This document shows, one piece after another, positions 8,259-17,353 of a stretch of 64,000 bases of DNA. The stretch is taken from NCBI RefSeq assembly GCF_023217965.1, contig NZ_JALPSC010000002.1, positions 620,001 through 684,000 on the forward strand. Direction: 5' to 3'. The translations under genes were made by a program, and so were the position numbers. The DNA is from Prevotella sp. E13-27. GTDB taxonomy: Bacteria; Bacteroidota; Bacteroidia; Bacteroidales; Bacteroidaceae. The notes under the pieces were generated by a model. The model was not told where the DNA came from. It worked only from the letters and a program-made list of their open reading frames with translations, and made no database searches. The stretch's first letter is position 1. Every line of letters begins with the position of its first letter.

Positions 8259-9527
8259 TTATTCAGACTTGAGTGATGGATCGATAGCTTCAAGCTCTGC
8301 CATCTTGGCCGTGTCTTTCAGTGCGTAATAGACCTGATACAGACGATATGGCCACTGGTGAATCTTCTCGTGCTCAGGGTCATGCTTGCGCACGTTCTCA
8401 AGAGGCTCCACGGCATTTCTAATCATGTCCTGAACCTTCTTTGCATTCTGAACAGAGATGTTGCCGGTCTTCTTGTCGGTAAGCTCTTCGTTCAGCTTGC
8501 TTGCCTTCTGCCAGTAGCAGATGCCGATGTTGAACTGAGCCATGAGGTAGTTCTTGTTGTTCTCAGGAATCTTTGAGAAAGCCTCGATTGATTCGTCATA
8601 CTTGTCCTGACCCATGAGGATTGAACCCTTGTAAGCATAAGGCAGAACTGAGTCGGGATAAGCAGCGATGCGCTCTTCGGTGAGCTTCAATGCCTTGTCA
8701 TAGTTCTCCTTATTGATGTAGAGCTCAGTGAGTGAAGCGTAAACAGGCTCTTTCTCAGGCATCTCCTTCAGCAGGGCGATGAGGTTGTTCTCGTAGCGTG
8801 CTGTGTCAGCAGGTGTTGCCAGAGTACCCTTCAGCGATTCCATCAGATAGCGGAATGCGAAGTCGGCAATCTGAGCATTTTCGCTGTTCATGGCGATGCG
8901 TGCGAACTTGCCTGTGAGCTCCATGTCCTTCTGGTTGTAAGCACTCACGAAAGCATAGTAGGCAGCAATGTCCATGTTCTGCTGAATATTGTAGGCGCCT
9001 GGCTTGAAGGTCTTGAACAGCTCTTCGTCGATACAAGTAATGAAGAATCCTGCATACTTCAGGGCCTTCTCATAGTTGTTAGCGTTGAACTCACGCTGTG
9101 AAGCAATCAGAATCTCCTGACGAACCTCGGGAATGTAAGACTGGTTCTTCTCGCGGAACTGAATCTTCACCTTGCCTTTTTCGTTAGGCTGTGGATCATA
9201 TTTCTCACACTCGATAGAGTTCTTCAGTGCGGTGTATGCTGCCTCGGCCTTCAGAGCCTCGTCAACTTCTTCCTTAGTGCCATTGGTGGCATTCAGCTGA
9301 GGAATGTCAACCTGGTGCTTGAATGTCTCATAGGCAAGCTTCGTTACGTGGTTGTAAGCCTTGGCTTTCTCCTGTGCATTTGCCAACTGGTCAACTGTTG
9401 AGTTCACCAACTGCTCGGCCTCTGCAAAAGTTTTTGTCTTCATGATAGCTTTCAAAGCATCGCTATCACCTGCAAATGTAGTAGCACTAGCTACCAACAT
9501 CATGGCCATCAAAACTAATTTTTTCAT
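8259..9527 (-). CDS. Secreted TPR-repeat protein (paralogue 1)
   Basis: 422 residues with a clear signal peptide (MKKLVLMAMMLVASATTFAG) and TPR-type repeats (YASLTELYINKENYDKALKLTEERIAAYPDSVLPYAYKGSILMGQ, about residues 265-310). Paralogous to the next gene downstream. The start lies 25 nt after the gyrA stop, so it is probably co-transcribed with gyrA; TPR genes next to gyrA recur in related genomes as far as I know. No catalytic motif is visible; a role as periplasmic protein-interaction scaffold is inference. Confidence 0.82.
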   Translation of the reverse strand: MKKLVLMAMMLVASATTFAGDSDALKAIMKTKTFAEAEQLVNSTVDQLANAQEKAKAYNHVTKLAYETFKHQVDIPQLNATNGTKEEVDEALKAEAAYTALKNSIECEKYDPQPNEKGKVKIQFREKNQSYIPEVRQEILIASQREFNANNYEKALKYAGFFITCIDEELFKTFKPGAYNIQQNMDIAAYYAFVSAYNQKDMELTGKFARIAMNSENAQIADFAFRYLMESLKGTLATPADTARYENNLIALLKEMPEKEPVYASLTELYINKENYDKALKLTEERIAAYPDSVLPYAYKGSILMGQDKYDESIEAFSKIPENNKNYLMAQFNIGICYWQKASKLNEELTDKKTGNISVQNAKKVQDMIRNAVEPLENVRKHDPEHEKIHQWPYRLYQVYYALKDTAKMAELEAIDPSLKSE

Positions 9528-9552
9528 GTTCGTATAAGTTTTGGTTTAACAA

Positions 9553-12129
9553 TTATTGTTCGTTATCGGTTGTCTCTGTTTCATTTACAGCACCCTCGGC
9601 AAGTGGAGCTTCCTGATCCACTACCTCTGCCTGCTCAATGTCTTCTTCCTCCTCGGTAGAGTGAAGCACCTTGCATACAGATGCGATGGTGTCGTTCTTC
9701 TTAGCGAGGTTGATGAGACGCACGCCCTGAGTAGCACGACCCATGACGCGAACATCGGCCACACTCATGCGGATAAGGATGCCGCTCTTGTTAATAATCA
9801 TAAGGTCGTTCTCGTCGGTCACAACCTTGATGGCTACCAATCGGCCTGTCTTCTCAGTAATGGCGAGAGTCTTAACACCCTTGGTGCCACGTGCTGTCTT
9901 GCGGTAGTCCTCAATGTCGGTGCGCTTGCCGTAGCCGTTCTCAGAAACCACCATGATTGTCTCAGTCTGAGGATCGTTGACGCATACCATACCTACAACC
10001 TCGTCGTCGCCACCATCTACACGCATACCAATGACACCTGTAGAAACACGTCCCATGGTACGAATCTGGTCTTCGTTGAAGCGAACGGCACGTCCGTTGC
10101 GGTTGGCAAGCAGCAGCTCGTTGCTACCATTGGTGAGGCGAACGCCTACTACCTCGTCGCCCTCATTGATGTTGATGGCGATGACGCCTGCCGCACGTAC
10201 ATTCTTATACTGGTTCAGACAAGTCTTCTTCACGATACCCTGCTTGGTAGCGAATACCACGTAGTGGGAGTTGAGGAACTCTTCGTCGTTGAAGTTCTTA
10301 ATGCGCAGAACGGCGTTGATGGCGTCGTCGGGCTCAATGTTCAGCATGTTCTGGATAGCACGACCCTTAGAGTTCTTGTCACCTTCAGGAATCTCGTAGC
10401 ACTTCTGCCAGTAGCAGCGACCCTTCTGAGTGAAGAAAAGCAGCGTGTTGTGCATAGTAGCAGGATAGATGTATTCGGTGAAGTCGTTGTCACGATGACG
10501 GGCAGCCTTTGCACCAACACCGCCACGTGCCTGCTCGTGGAACTCGCTGAGCGGAGTACGCTTGATGTAACCCATGTGGCTTATGGTGATAACAACGGGA
10601 TCATCAGGATAGAAGTCCTCAGCATTGAACTCGTGGTCGAACGGTATGATCTCGGTCTTGCGCTCGTCGCCATACTTCTCCTTAACCTCATTGAGATCAT
10701 CCTTCATTACCTGCTTGCAGCGCTCTGGGTTGTTGAGAATCTCTTCCAGGTCAGCAATGAGCTTCATCAGGTCGTCGTACTCCTGATGCAGCTGGTCAAC
10801 ACGCAGACCTGTCAGCTGACTGAGACGCATATCTACGATAGCCTTTGACTGTGGCTCATCGAGATTGAAGCGTGCCTCAAGGTTACGCTGAGCGTCGGTA
10901 GGAGTCTTACTGTTGCGGATGATGTGAACCACCTCGTCGATGTTGTTCACTGCGATGATCAATCCTTCCAGAATGTGAGCACGCTCCTGAGCTTTCTTTA
11001 GGTCGTACTTAGTGCGGCGGATGGTCACCTCATGACGATGCTCAATGAAGTAGCGTATGCAGTCGCGAAGCGAGAGAAGCTTCGGACGCATCTTTCCGTG
11101 TGTTCCTGGAATAGGAACAAGGGCAATGTTATTAACTGAGAATGAGCTCTGTAGAGCTGTCATCTTAAAGAGCTTATTCAAGATGATATTGGCATTGGCA
11201 TCGCGCTTAACATCAACCACGATACGCATGCCCTGACGGCCAGACTCATCGTTTACATTTGATATGCCCTCAATCTTGTGCTGGGTAGCAAGGTCAGCAA
11301 TGTAAGCCACAAGGTCTGCCTTGTTTACGCCATAGGGTATCTCGGTCACAACAATCTTATCGTGCTGTTCGCCAGCCTCAATCTCTGCCTTGGCACGCAT
11401 GACAATGCGACCGCGACCTGTCTCATAGGCATCCTTAACACCCTGAAGACCATAAATGTAGGCACCTGTTGGGAAGTCAGGACCTGGGATATATTGCATC
11501 AGCCCCTCGGTGTCGATGTCTGGGTTGTCAATAAAGGCACAGCAGCCGTCGATGACCTCCGAGAGGTTGTGAGTAGGCATGTTGGTAGCCATACCCACAG
11601 CGATACCATTGCCACCATTGACCAGCAGGTTAGGTACCTTGGTAGGCATAACGCTTGGCTCGACAAGGGTATTGTCGAAGTTTGGGTCCATATCTACAGT
11701 ATCCTTGTCAAGGTCGTCCATGATGTGCTCGCCCATCTTTGATAGACGGCACTCCGTGTAACGCATGGCAGCAGGCGAGTCGCCGTCTACGGAGCCGAAG
11801 TTACCCTGTCCGTCGACAAGTGTGTAGCGCATGTTCCACTCTTGACCCATGCGAACAAGGGCGCCATATACTGAAGAGTCGCCGTGGGGGTGGTACTTAC
11901 CGAGCACCTCACCTACGACACGTGCACACTTCTTGTGGGGCTTGTCGCTGGTATTTCCAATGCCCATCATACCGTAGAGAATACGGCGATGAACAGGCTT
12001 AAATCCATCACGAACATCGGGAAGGGCACGAGCCACAATGACTGACATTGAATAGTCAATGTAGGAAGACTTCATCTCCTCCTCGATGTTAATCTTTAAA
12101 ATTCTGTCGTTGTCAAACGTCTGATCCAT
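9553..12129 (-). CDS. gyrA: DNA gyrase subunit A
   Basis: Type II topoisomerase subunit that cleaves and rejoins DNA during negative supercoiling. 858 residues: winged-helix/tower domain with RALPDVRDGFKPVHRRILYGM and catalytic Tyr124 in AAMRYTE, coiled-coil gate, then the C-terminal beta-pinwheel containing the GyrA-box-like QARGGVGAKAARH, and an acidic tail. The quinolone-resistance region reads YHPHGDSSVYGALVRM: Ser85 is at the E. coli Ser83 position and Gly89 at the Asp87 position. TAATTTTG at 12285-12292 (minus) is a possible -7 box without a good -33 partner. Followed at 25 nt by the TPR genes. Confidence 0.98.
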   Translation of the reverse strand: MDQTFDNDRILKINIEEEMKSSYIDYSMSVIVARALPDVRDGFKPVHRRILYGMMGIGNTSDKPHKKCARVVGEVLGKYHPHGDSSVYGALVRMGQEWNMRYTLVDGQGNFGSVDGDSPAAMRYTECRLSKMGEHIMDDLDKDTVDMDPNFDNTLVEPSVMPTKVPNLLVNGGNGIAVGMATNMPTHNLSEVIDGCCAFIDNPDIDTEGLMQYIPGPDFPTGAYIYGLQGVKDAYETGRGRIVMRAKAEIEAGEQHDKIVVTEIPYGVNKADLVAYIADLATQHKIEGISNVNDESGRQGMRIVVDVKRDANANIILNKLFKMTALQSSFSVNNIALVPIPGTHGKMRPKLLSLRDCIRYFIEHRHEVTIRRTKYDLKKAQERAHILEGLIIAVNNIDEVVHIIRNSKTPTDAQRNLEARFNLDEPQSKAIVDMRLSQLTGLRVDQLHQEYDDLMKLIADLEEILNNPERCKQVMKDDLNEVKEKYGDERKTEIIPFDHEFNAEDFYPDDPVVITISHMGYIKRTPLSEFHEQARGGVGAKAARHRDNDFTEYIYPATMHNTLLFFTQKGRCYWQKCYEIPEGDKNSKGRAIQNMLNIEPDDAINAVLRIKNFNDEEFLNSHYVVFATKQGIVKKTCLNQYKNVRAAGVIAININEGDEVVGVRLTNGSNELLLANRNGRAVRFNEDQIRTMGRVSTGVIGMRVDGGDDEVVGMVCVNDPQTETIMVVSENGYGKRTDIEDYRKTARGTKGVKTLAITEKTGRLVAIKVVTDENDLMIINKSGILIRMSVADVRVMGRATQGVRLINLAKKNDTIASVCKVLHSTEEEEDIEQAEVVDQEAPLAEGAVNETETTDNEQ

Positions 12130-12386
12130 TACTTTATTTTACAATTTTACTAATTTTTCAATTTTACGTTTTAACGATTAAACAATTATTCGGTTAAACG
12201 ATTTCACTACTTGATTTTTGCAAATTTTGCGTTTAAGGCCATTTTTAAGCCCGCTGACGCGTTTTTGCGTTTATTTTCAGCGCACAAAATTACGAAAAAA
12301 ATATGAAACGCGAAAGGATTATACCTTTTATTTCACGTTAATTGCCCTTTCTTGTTAGACTTAAAAGCACAAATAGGGTTTAATCG

Positions 12387-13667
12387 TTACATTACTCCCT
12401 GGTCACCCAGATAGGAGTCCTTGAAACCGAGGAAGTAGAGCACACCGTCGAGACCAATGGTGTTGATGCTCTGCTTGGCGTTGGCAACGACACGTGGCTT
12501 TGCGTGGAAGGCTATTCCAAGGCCAGCCTCACTAATCATTGGCAGGTCGTTGGCACCATCACCTACGGCAATGGTCTGTGCGAGGTTCACCTTCTCTACC
12601 TGAGCGATGAGCTTCAGCAGCTCTGCCTTGCGGTGACCATCTACAATCTCGCCGACATAGCGTCCTGTAAGCTTACCGTTTTCATCAACCTCAAGCTCAT
12701 TGGCATAGACATAGTCGATGCCGTATTTGCGCTGAAGATACTCGCCGAAATAGGTGAATCCACCTGAGAGGATGGCAATCTTGTAGCCACAGCGCTTCAG
12801 AATGGTCATCAAACGGTCAACGCCTTCTGTGATGGGAAGATGTTCGGCAATGTCCTGCATGACGCTTACGTCGAGGCCTTTGAGCAGCGACACGCGACGT
12901 GTAAAGCTCTCCTTGAAGTCTATCTCGCCACGCATGGCGCTCTCAGTTATGGCTTTCACTTCTGCACCAACGCCAGCACGCTCAGCCAGCTCGTCAATAC
13001 ACTCTGTCTGGATGAGCGTAGAGTCCATATCGAAGCAGATGAGACGGCGCATGCGGCGGAACATATCATCACGCTGGAACGAGAAGTCAATCTCCATCTC
13101 TGAAGAAAGTTTCAGGAACTGGCGCTGCATCTCCTGACGATTGCTTGGCTCACCACGAAGTGAAAACTCTATGCACGCACGTACATGCTTGCCTGGGTTC
13201 TTTATACTCTTGCGACCAGTAAGACGTATGATGGAGTCGATGTTCAGGCCTTGGTCGGCAATGACTCGTGTGGCAGCCTCAATCTGCTTTGCCTCAAGCT
13301 GACGGCCCATAACCATAAGGATATAGCGGTTCTTACCCTGATGGCCTACCCAGTCTTCATACTCATCGTCGCTGATTGGCGAGAATCCAATGTTCACGTT
13401 TAGCTCCGTGGCTTTGAACAGCAGCTCTTTCATCACCTGTCCTGAGTTCATGGCATCCATGCGGATAAGTATGCCAAGCGACAGAGTGGAGTGTATGTCT
13501 GCCTGACCGATGTCAAGAATCTTGGCATCATATTTTGCAAGGATAGCCATTACCGAGGCTGTCAGTCCAGGACGGTCTTGGCCTGTAATCCTGACTAGTA
13601 TCTGTTCTTCATTCTGTGTGCCAGCTATCTCTGCTGCTTCATTCAGATTCTGTTCCATGTTTTTCAA
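12387..13667 (-). CDS. serB: Phosphoserine phosphatase with N-terminal ACT domains
   Basis: Last step of serine synthesis: hydrolyses O-phospho-L-serine. The C-terminal half is a HAD-fold SerB: nucleophile motif CFDMDSTLIQTECIDELA (Asp213, Asp215), Ser/Thr motif ILSGGFTYF, Lys region, and acidic motif AVGDGANDLPMI (about 375-386). The first ~180 residues contain two ACT-like regions (ILVRITGQDRPGLTASVMAIL and YILMVMGRQLEAKQIEAA), suggesting amino-acid control. 426 residues fits the ACT-SerB type. Met4 is an alternative start. Probably last gene of the operon coming from 17172. Confidence 0.93.
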   Translation of the reverse strand: MKNMEQNLNEAAEIAGTQNEEQILVRITGQDRPGLTASVMAILAKYDAKILDIGQADIHSTLSLGILIRMDAMNSGQVMKELLFKATELNVNIGFSPISDDEYEDWVGHQGKNRYILMVMGRQLEAKQIEAATRVIADQGLNIDSIIRLTGRKSIKNPGKHVRACIEFSLRGEPSNRQEMQRQFLKLSSEMEIDFSFQRDDMFRRMRRLICFDMDSTLIQTECIDELAERAGVGAEVKAITESAMRGEIDFKESFTRRVSLLKGLDVSVMQDIAEHLPITEGVDRLMTILKRCGYKIAILSGGFTYFGEYLQRKYGIDYVYANELEVDENGKLTGRYVGEIVDGHRKAELLKLIAQVEKVNLAQTIAVGDGANDLPMISEAGLGIAFHAKPRVVANAKQSINTIGLDGVLYFLGFKDSYLGDQGVM

Positions 13668-13710
13668 TAATAAAGTAGGTTGTTCAATCTACGAATTAAT
13701 TCTCGCGAAA

Positions 13711-14094
13711 TTAATCAAAGAGTCTGTCTATCTCTGAAATCTCATCGTCATCGAACCATTCGTTCAGCTTAGCCTTTGCCTTTTTCTGAATCTCAGGATC
13801 TATGTCAGACCAAACTGCTTTCAATACATAAATGAGCACGGCAAGGTCGTCGCTGAGACCAACGATTGGAATGGCATCAGGCATCACATCGATTGGGCTG
13901 ATGAGATAGCCTAATGCGCCTACAATCATAGCTTTGTCCTTGAGGCTAGTCTTGTCGCTCTGAAGAGTATAGTACAGTATGAGTGCTGCATAGACAAGCT
14001 TAGAACCTGCACGCTTTGCTACTCTTGAGATTTTTTCAACGAAGTCACTCTGAGAGAACTTGTTGCCATAATTCATAAAATCGGGTAATTCCAT
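13711..14094 (-). CDS. YkvA family protein (DUF1232)
   Basis: 127 residues with the DUF1232 core KDKAMIVGALGYLISPIDVMPDAIPIVGLSDDLAVLIYVL (about residues 56-95), a short conserved membrane-associated segment with the family's SPID-x(2)PD motif. Function of the family is not established. The C-terminus is charged (KLNEWFDDDEISEIDRLFD). It lies 8 nt after the DUF1460 gene and 43 nt before serB, so it is part of the same minus-strand operon. Confidence 0.85.
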   Translation of the reverse strand: MELPDFMNYGNKFSQSDFVEKISRVAKRAGSKLVYAALILYYTLQSDKTSLKDKAMIVGALGYLISPIDVMPDAIPIVGLSDDLAVLIYVLKAVWSDIDPEIQKKAKAKLNEWFDDDEISEIDRLFD

Positions 14095-14101
14095 ATCAAC
14101 T

Positions 14102-14995
14102 TTAGTTTTTGTTTATTCTTATTATTCTTATTCCTGTATGTGAGGGATGTTTTGAGAGATACTGTCCAAGAGTCATTGGTTCAAGAACAACCTTCTTGTG
14201 CAGTTGTGACGCGTTGAGCAGGTGAAGACCATCACTCTTCCAGACGGCAAATCCAAGATGGGCAATGTCAAGACCAGGCTTCGAACAGGTGATGGCAATG
14301 ATGTCGCCATCCTTTACTGCGTCGCGCATCACCTTCGTGTTGCTAACCTGCGATTTGGGAATATATCGTGCTGTGATGCCTGACAGTGCTTTCTCCTGAC
14401 TTGCGATGACTTTCACCAGCTCAGGATTGGCTTTCAGAGCCTTATAGCTGTCGGGATGATTGCTCATGTAGCTCACTTTCACCGTCTGTAGAGCTGTAAA
14501 CGGAGGATTAGGCATCTGTATCTCTGTCGTTATGCCCATTACCTGCTTGTCTCTTATCCAGTCGCTGAAATAGTGAAGACGACTTGTATATCCATCGCGC
14601 TTTCCATTGCGATACCTCAGTCTGGTCAGAGCTCTTTTGTAGTTGTTGAAGGTCGTGTCGCCTTTCATTTGGCAAAGGGTGAGTGCAGTAACGGTCTCCA
14701 CAAGCGTGGTGCAGTCGAGCTGTCGTGTGTTGACAACTAAGCGCTCCTCGTCGTTGACCTCTAACGTGTGGGCAACATAAGGTATGCCGATAAACTTATT
14801 TGCGAAATGGAGCGTGATGTTTGTTTTCTTGTCGAGTGAACGCGCTTCTTTCAAAAGCCTCACAATCAGGGTGCTGTCAGCCTTTGTATAGGTTGCTGAT
14901 TCAGCACGGCAAGCACATGCGCAGGCTTTCGTCTGTGCATCAGCCCCAAACATAACGAGCTGCATCAGCAATACTATTATAAGCGTTCTATTCAT
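14102..14995 (-). CDS. DUF1460 family secreted amidase-like protein
   Basis: 297 residues with a signal peptide (LIIVLLMQLVMFGADAQT). DUF1460 proteins have an NlpC/P60-like fold and are predicted cell-wall amidases/peptidases. The probable catalytic Cys is Cys95 in TRQLDCTTLVETVTAL, with the His in LDIAHLGFAVW near residue 245. A Cys-rich stretch (KACACACRAES) follows the signal peptide. Its first 8 nt overlap the end of the DUF4421 gene, so the two are probably translationally coupled. Target in peptidoglycan turnover is family-level inference. Confidence 0.85.
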   Translation of the reverse strand: MNRTLIIVLLMQLVMFGADAQTKACACACRAESATYTKADSTLIVRLLKEARSLDKKTNITLHFANKFIGIPYVAHTLEVNDEERLVVNTRQLDCTTLVETVTALTLCQMKGDTTFNNYKRALTRLRYRNGKRDGYTSRLHYFSDWIRDKQVMGITTEIQMPNPPFTALQTVKVSYMSNHPDSYKALKANPELVKVIASQEKALSGITARYIPKSQVSNTKVMRDAVKDGDIIAITCSKPGLDIAHLGFAVWKSDGLHLLNASQLHKKVVLEPMTLGQYLSKHPSHTGIRIIRINKN

Positions 14996-16157
14996 TTTGT
15001 TTCTTATATCTCTTCTTCAGTCCGAAGTTATAGCCCACGTAGATATTCGTGTTACCAAACGTATTATTGGTTGTGAATCGTGAGTCGAAGTAGTAGTTCG
15101 ACTTGACTATAGCACTCGCTCCTGCATACCAGACGGTATTGTTATAGACAATGCCGACGCGTGCTATGACATTGGGATTGAGCTTCGAAAACGAGAAGTG
15201 GTTATCGTCAGTAAGACCTGCCGTTCGTCCTACGCTCCTCTTGTAGGCTAATGCCATCTGTCCGCTGACGCAGAACAGGAAGTTCTTGGCAAAGACCCTG
15301 TTGTAGGCATAGCCGGCAGAGATGTTGATGTCGTAGTATTGTGCTGACTTGAACTTCAGTCCTGAGTCGAGCTTTACAACATTCTCGCCAAGACGCTGGT
15401 CAATGAGCGTCTGAAGCTTGTCGTAGTCCAGGTCTAGTGAGTTACGGGTGTAGCCAATACCTGCGAGCCACGTGCCACAGCTTATTTTCTGACATGTGCT
15501 CTGCGAGAAGGCAGCAGGGTAGGAGAAACGGCGGTGGTTGAAAATGTAATAGAGATTAAAGCCCGAAATGCCTGCACTAATGCCGTCGAATGGCACTCTG
15601 TCAAGTGCTTGGGTGTTAATGTTCTTTCCGAGATTAGCATCGCGCAGTTTGTAGTCACTTCCAGTTCTGCGATAGAAAAGGTCTATGCCCAAACGCGAAG
15701 TATAGAAACTGAAGTCAAACTCTGTCTTGGTCTTGTCGTAGCTCGAATGACCTATCGTAAACGTATATCCGCCAAAGATGAACTTCCATCCAACGTAAGG
15801 ACCGACCTTGAACATTCCGTCGGGTGCAAAGTTCATGGACTGGCCATTAGTATCGTTGCTCTTGATGGTGAAAAAGTCGTAGGTATGGGTGCCCTGCAGC
15901 ATCACGGTGAAGAGATAGTGGTTGGGCTCGATATATCTCTCGTCAATATCGTCGAAGCTGTTCACGAGTCGTGCTGCCCAGTCAAGAACGCTACATTTCT
16001 TATGTGTAGTGGTGTCGGCACTTTCGTTGCTCAGCTCCTGAGTCGCTATGTCGGCAGAAACAGCATTCTCGCCTTGCAATTCATCCGCCATCGCCTTTGT
16101 CGAGAATAGCAGCATGAATGCAAATATGAACGATATGTTGATTGAGAGTTTCTTCAT
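14988..16157 (-). CDS. DUF4421 family outer-membrane-type protein
   Basis: 389 residues with a signal peptide (LSINISFIFAFMLLFSTKAMADE) and many short alternating-hydrophobic strands ending in glycine/aromatic residues (GPYVGWKFIFGGYTFTIGHSS; FLFCVSGQMALAYKRS), typical of a beta-barrel. The block DLFYRRTGSDYKLRD ... FDGISAGISGFNLYYIFNHRRFSYPAAFSQS matches DUF4421 as I know it. Biological role unknown. It follows the oxidoreductase gene by 31 nt and overlaps the DUF1460 gene, suggesting an envelope-related operon. Confidence 0.75.
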   Translation of the reverse strand: MKKLSINISFIFAFMLLFSTKAMADELQGENAVSADIATQELSNESADTTTHKKCSVLDWAARLVNSFDDIDERYIEPNHYLFTVMLQGTHTYDFFTIKSNDTNGQSMNFAPDGMFKVGPYVGWKFIFGGYTFTIGHSSYDKTKTEFDFSFYTSRLGIDLFYRRTGSDYKLRDANLGKNINTQALDRVPFDGISAGISGFNLYYIFNHRRFSYPAAFSQSTCQKISCGTWLAGIGYTRNSLDLDYDKLQTLIDQRLGENVVKLDSGLKFKSAQYYDINISAGYAYNRVFAKNFLFCVSGQMALAYKRSVGRTAGLTDDNHFSFSKLNPNVIARVGIVYNNTVWYAGASAIVKSNYYFDSRFTTNNTFGNTNIYVGYNFGLKKRYKKQNE

Positions 16158-16188
16158 TGTGTGCTGTGGCTGTCCTGTTTATGATTGA

Positions 16189-17172
16189 TTAGAACTTACC
16201 TAAGATTCTGTCCATTGCCCAGTTTACAGGTGTTGCTGACACGCTGGTGCAGTCGCACACTCCGCGTCCCTGCAGATGTTCAACGACCTTCTTGATTAGT
16301 GGGAACTGAACATGCGGAGGATTTGGCACTTCGATATGTTCTGTGCCTTCGCTGGTGTGAAGTACTATTGGGGCATAGTCAAAGACAGAGAAACGAACCG
16401 ACCCTTTGTCGCCAATGAGCTGAACACTGTCTTCCCTTGCTGAGTCGTGGGCAACGAAGCACCACGAGCCTGAGCCTGGCAGCCCGTTCTCGAATCTGAA
16501 TATAGCGCTGACGGAGTCCTCGGCAGAATAGATATGTCCTCGGTTGGCATAGATGCCGTGAGCATCGAGTATGACACCAAACATCTCCTGAAGAAGGTCA
16601 AGCTGATGGGGAGCAAGGTCATAGAAATAACCTCCGCCTGCAATATCTGGCTGCAGGCGCCAGGGGAGATTCTCTGAGTTTGAATAGTCAAGTTCGCGTG
16701 GTGGAACAGCAAAACGTATCTGTACGTTTATCACCTGTCCTATCGTTCCCTGATTAACAATCTGCTTGACGCGCTGGAAATAGGGCAGATAGCGTCTGTA
16801 GTATGCCACGAAGCAGGGTACTCCCGTCTGTTCGCTTATGCGGTTCACTCGTGAGCAGTCATCATAGCTGGCGGCGAGCGGTTTCTCCACATATACTGGC
16901 TTGCCAGCCTTCATTGACATTATTGCAAATGTGGCATGACTCGAAGGAGGGGTTGCTACATAAACGGCATTTACTTCAGGATCGTCAATGAGCATCTGGG
17001 CATCAGTGTACCAGCGAGATATGCCGTGACGTTCAGCATAGGAGCGTGCCTTCTCTTCCGAACGGCTCATTACAGCAACAACGGTAGAACCTTCTACTTC
17101 GCTGAATGCAGGACCGCTCTTCTTCTCTGTGACTTCACCACAGCCAATGAATCCCCATTTTATTATCTTCAT
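16189..17172 (-). CDS. Gfo/Idh/MocA family NAD(P)-dependent oxidoreductase
   Basis: 327 residues. N-terminal Rossmann domain begins IIKWGFIGCGEVTEKKSGPAF (GxGxxT-type dinucleotide site), followed by the EKPLA motif (YVEKPLAASYDD, Lys-Pro pair typical of the family) and a C-terminal alpha/beta domain with GGGYFYDLAPHQLDLL carrying the usual catalytic-region His. Substrate not predictable; members act on sugars, inositols and tetrapyrroles. The frame is open for 15 more codons upstream, but the ATG at 17172 was chosen because the glycine-rich strand starts at once. Starts the operon running to serB; TACCTTTG at 17215-17222 may be its -7 box. Confidence 0.88.
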   Translation of the reverse strand: MKIIKWGFIGCGEVTEKKSGPAFSEVEGSTVVAVMSRSEEKARSYAERHGISRWYTDAQMLIDDPEVNAVYVATPPSSHATFAIMSMKAGKPVYVEKPLAASYDDCSRVNRISEQTGVPCFVAYYRRYLPYFQRVKQIVNQGTIGQVINVQIRFAVPPRELDYSNSENLPWRLQPDIAGGGYFYDLAPHQLDLLQEMFGVILDAHGIYANRGHIYSAEDSVSAIFRFENGLPGSGSWCFVAHDSAREDSVQLIGDKGSVRFSVFDYAPIVLHTSEGTEHIEVPNPPHVQFPLIKKVVEHLQGRGVCDCTSVSATPVNWAMDRILGKF

Positions 17173-17227
17173 ACAAACAAATACCTTTGCAATTGTTCCA
17201 ATTTGAAATAATTGCAAAGGTACAAAA

Positions 17228-17269
17228 GAGTTAGGAGTTATGGGGTAGGAGTTAAGAGTTAGGAATCTT
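17228..17269 (+). repeat. Heptanucleotide array (GAGTTAG)
   Basis: Six consecutive 7-nt units: gagttag, gagttat, ggggtag, gagttaa, gagttag, gaatctt. They lie in the gap between two minus-strand genes, and the unit differs from GAGAGGT arrays elsewhere. Confidence 0.8.
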
Positions 17270-17296
17270 TATTATACTTTGTTAACGTTAATTCTT

Positions 17297-17351
17297 CACT
17301 CTTCTTGCGTTCCTACGGTAGCAAGCGTCTCCTATCGTCGCCGAGCGCACT
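17297..17351 (+). repeat. Degenerate copy of the GCAAGC...GCCGAGCGC repeat
   Basis: Contains ttctt, gcaagcgtctc, and tcgtcgccgagcgca in the same order as the better copies at 34030, 50738 and (inverted) 24411, with an interrupted central part. It lies just after the acyl-CoA ligase stop. Confidence 0.45.
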
Positions 17352-17353
17352 TT

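Noticed and set aside
9556..10848. 430-codon plus-strand ORF opposite gyrA
   Set aside because: Antisense shadow of a highly conserved gene; the translation is Leu/Val/His-rich without any recognisable domain.
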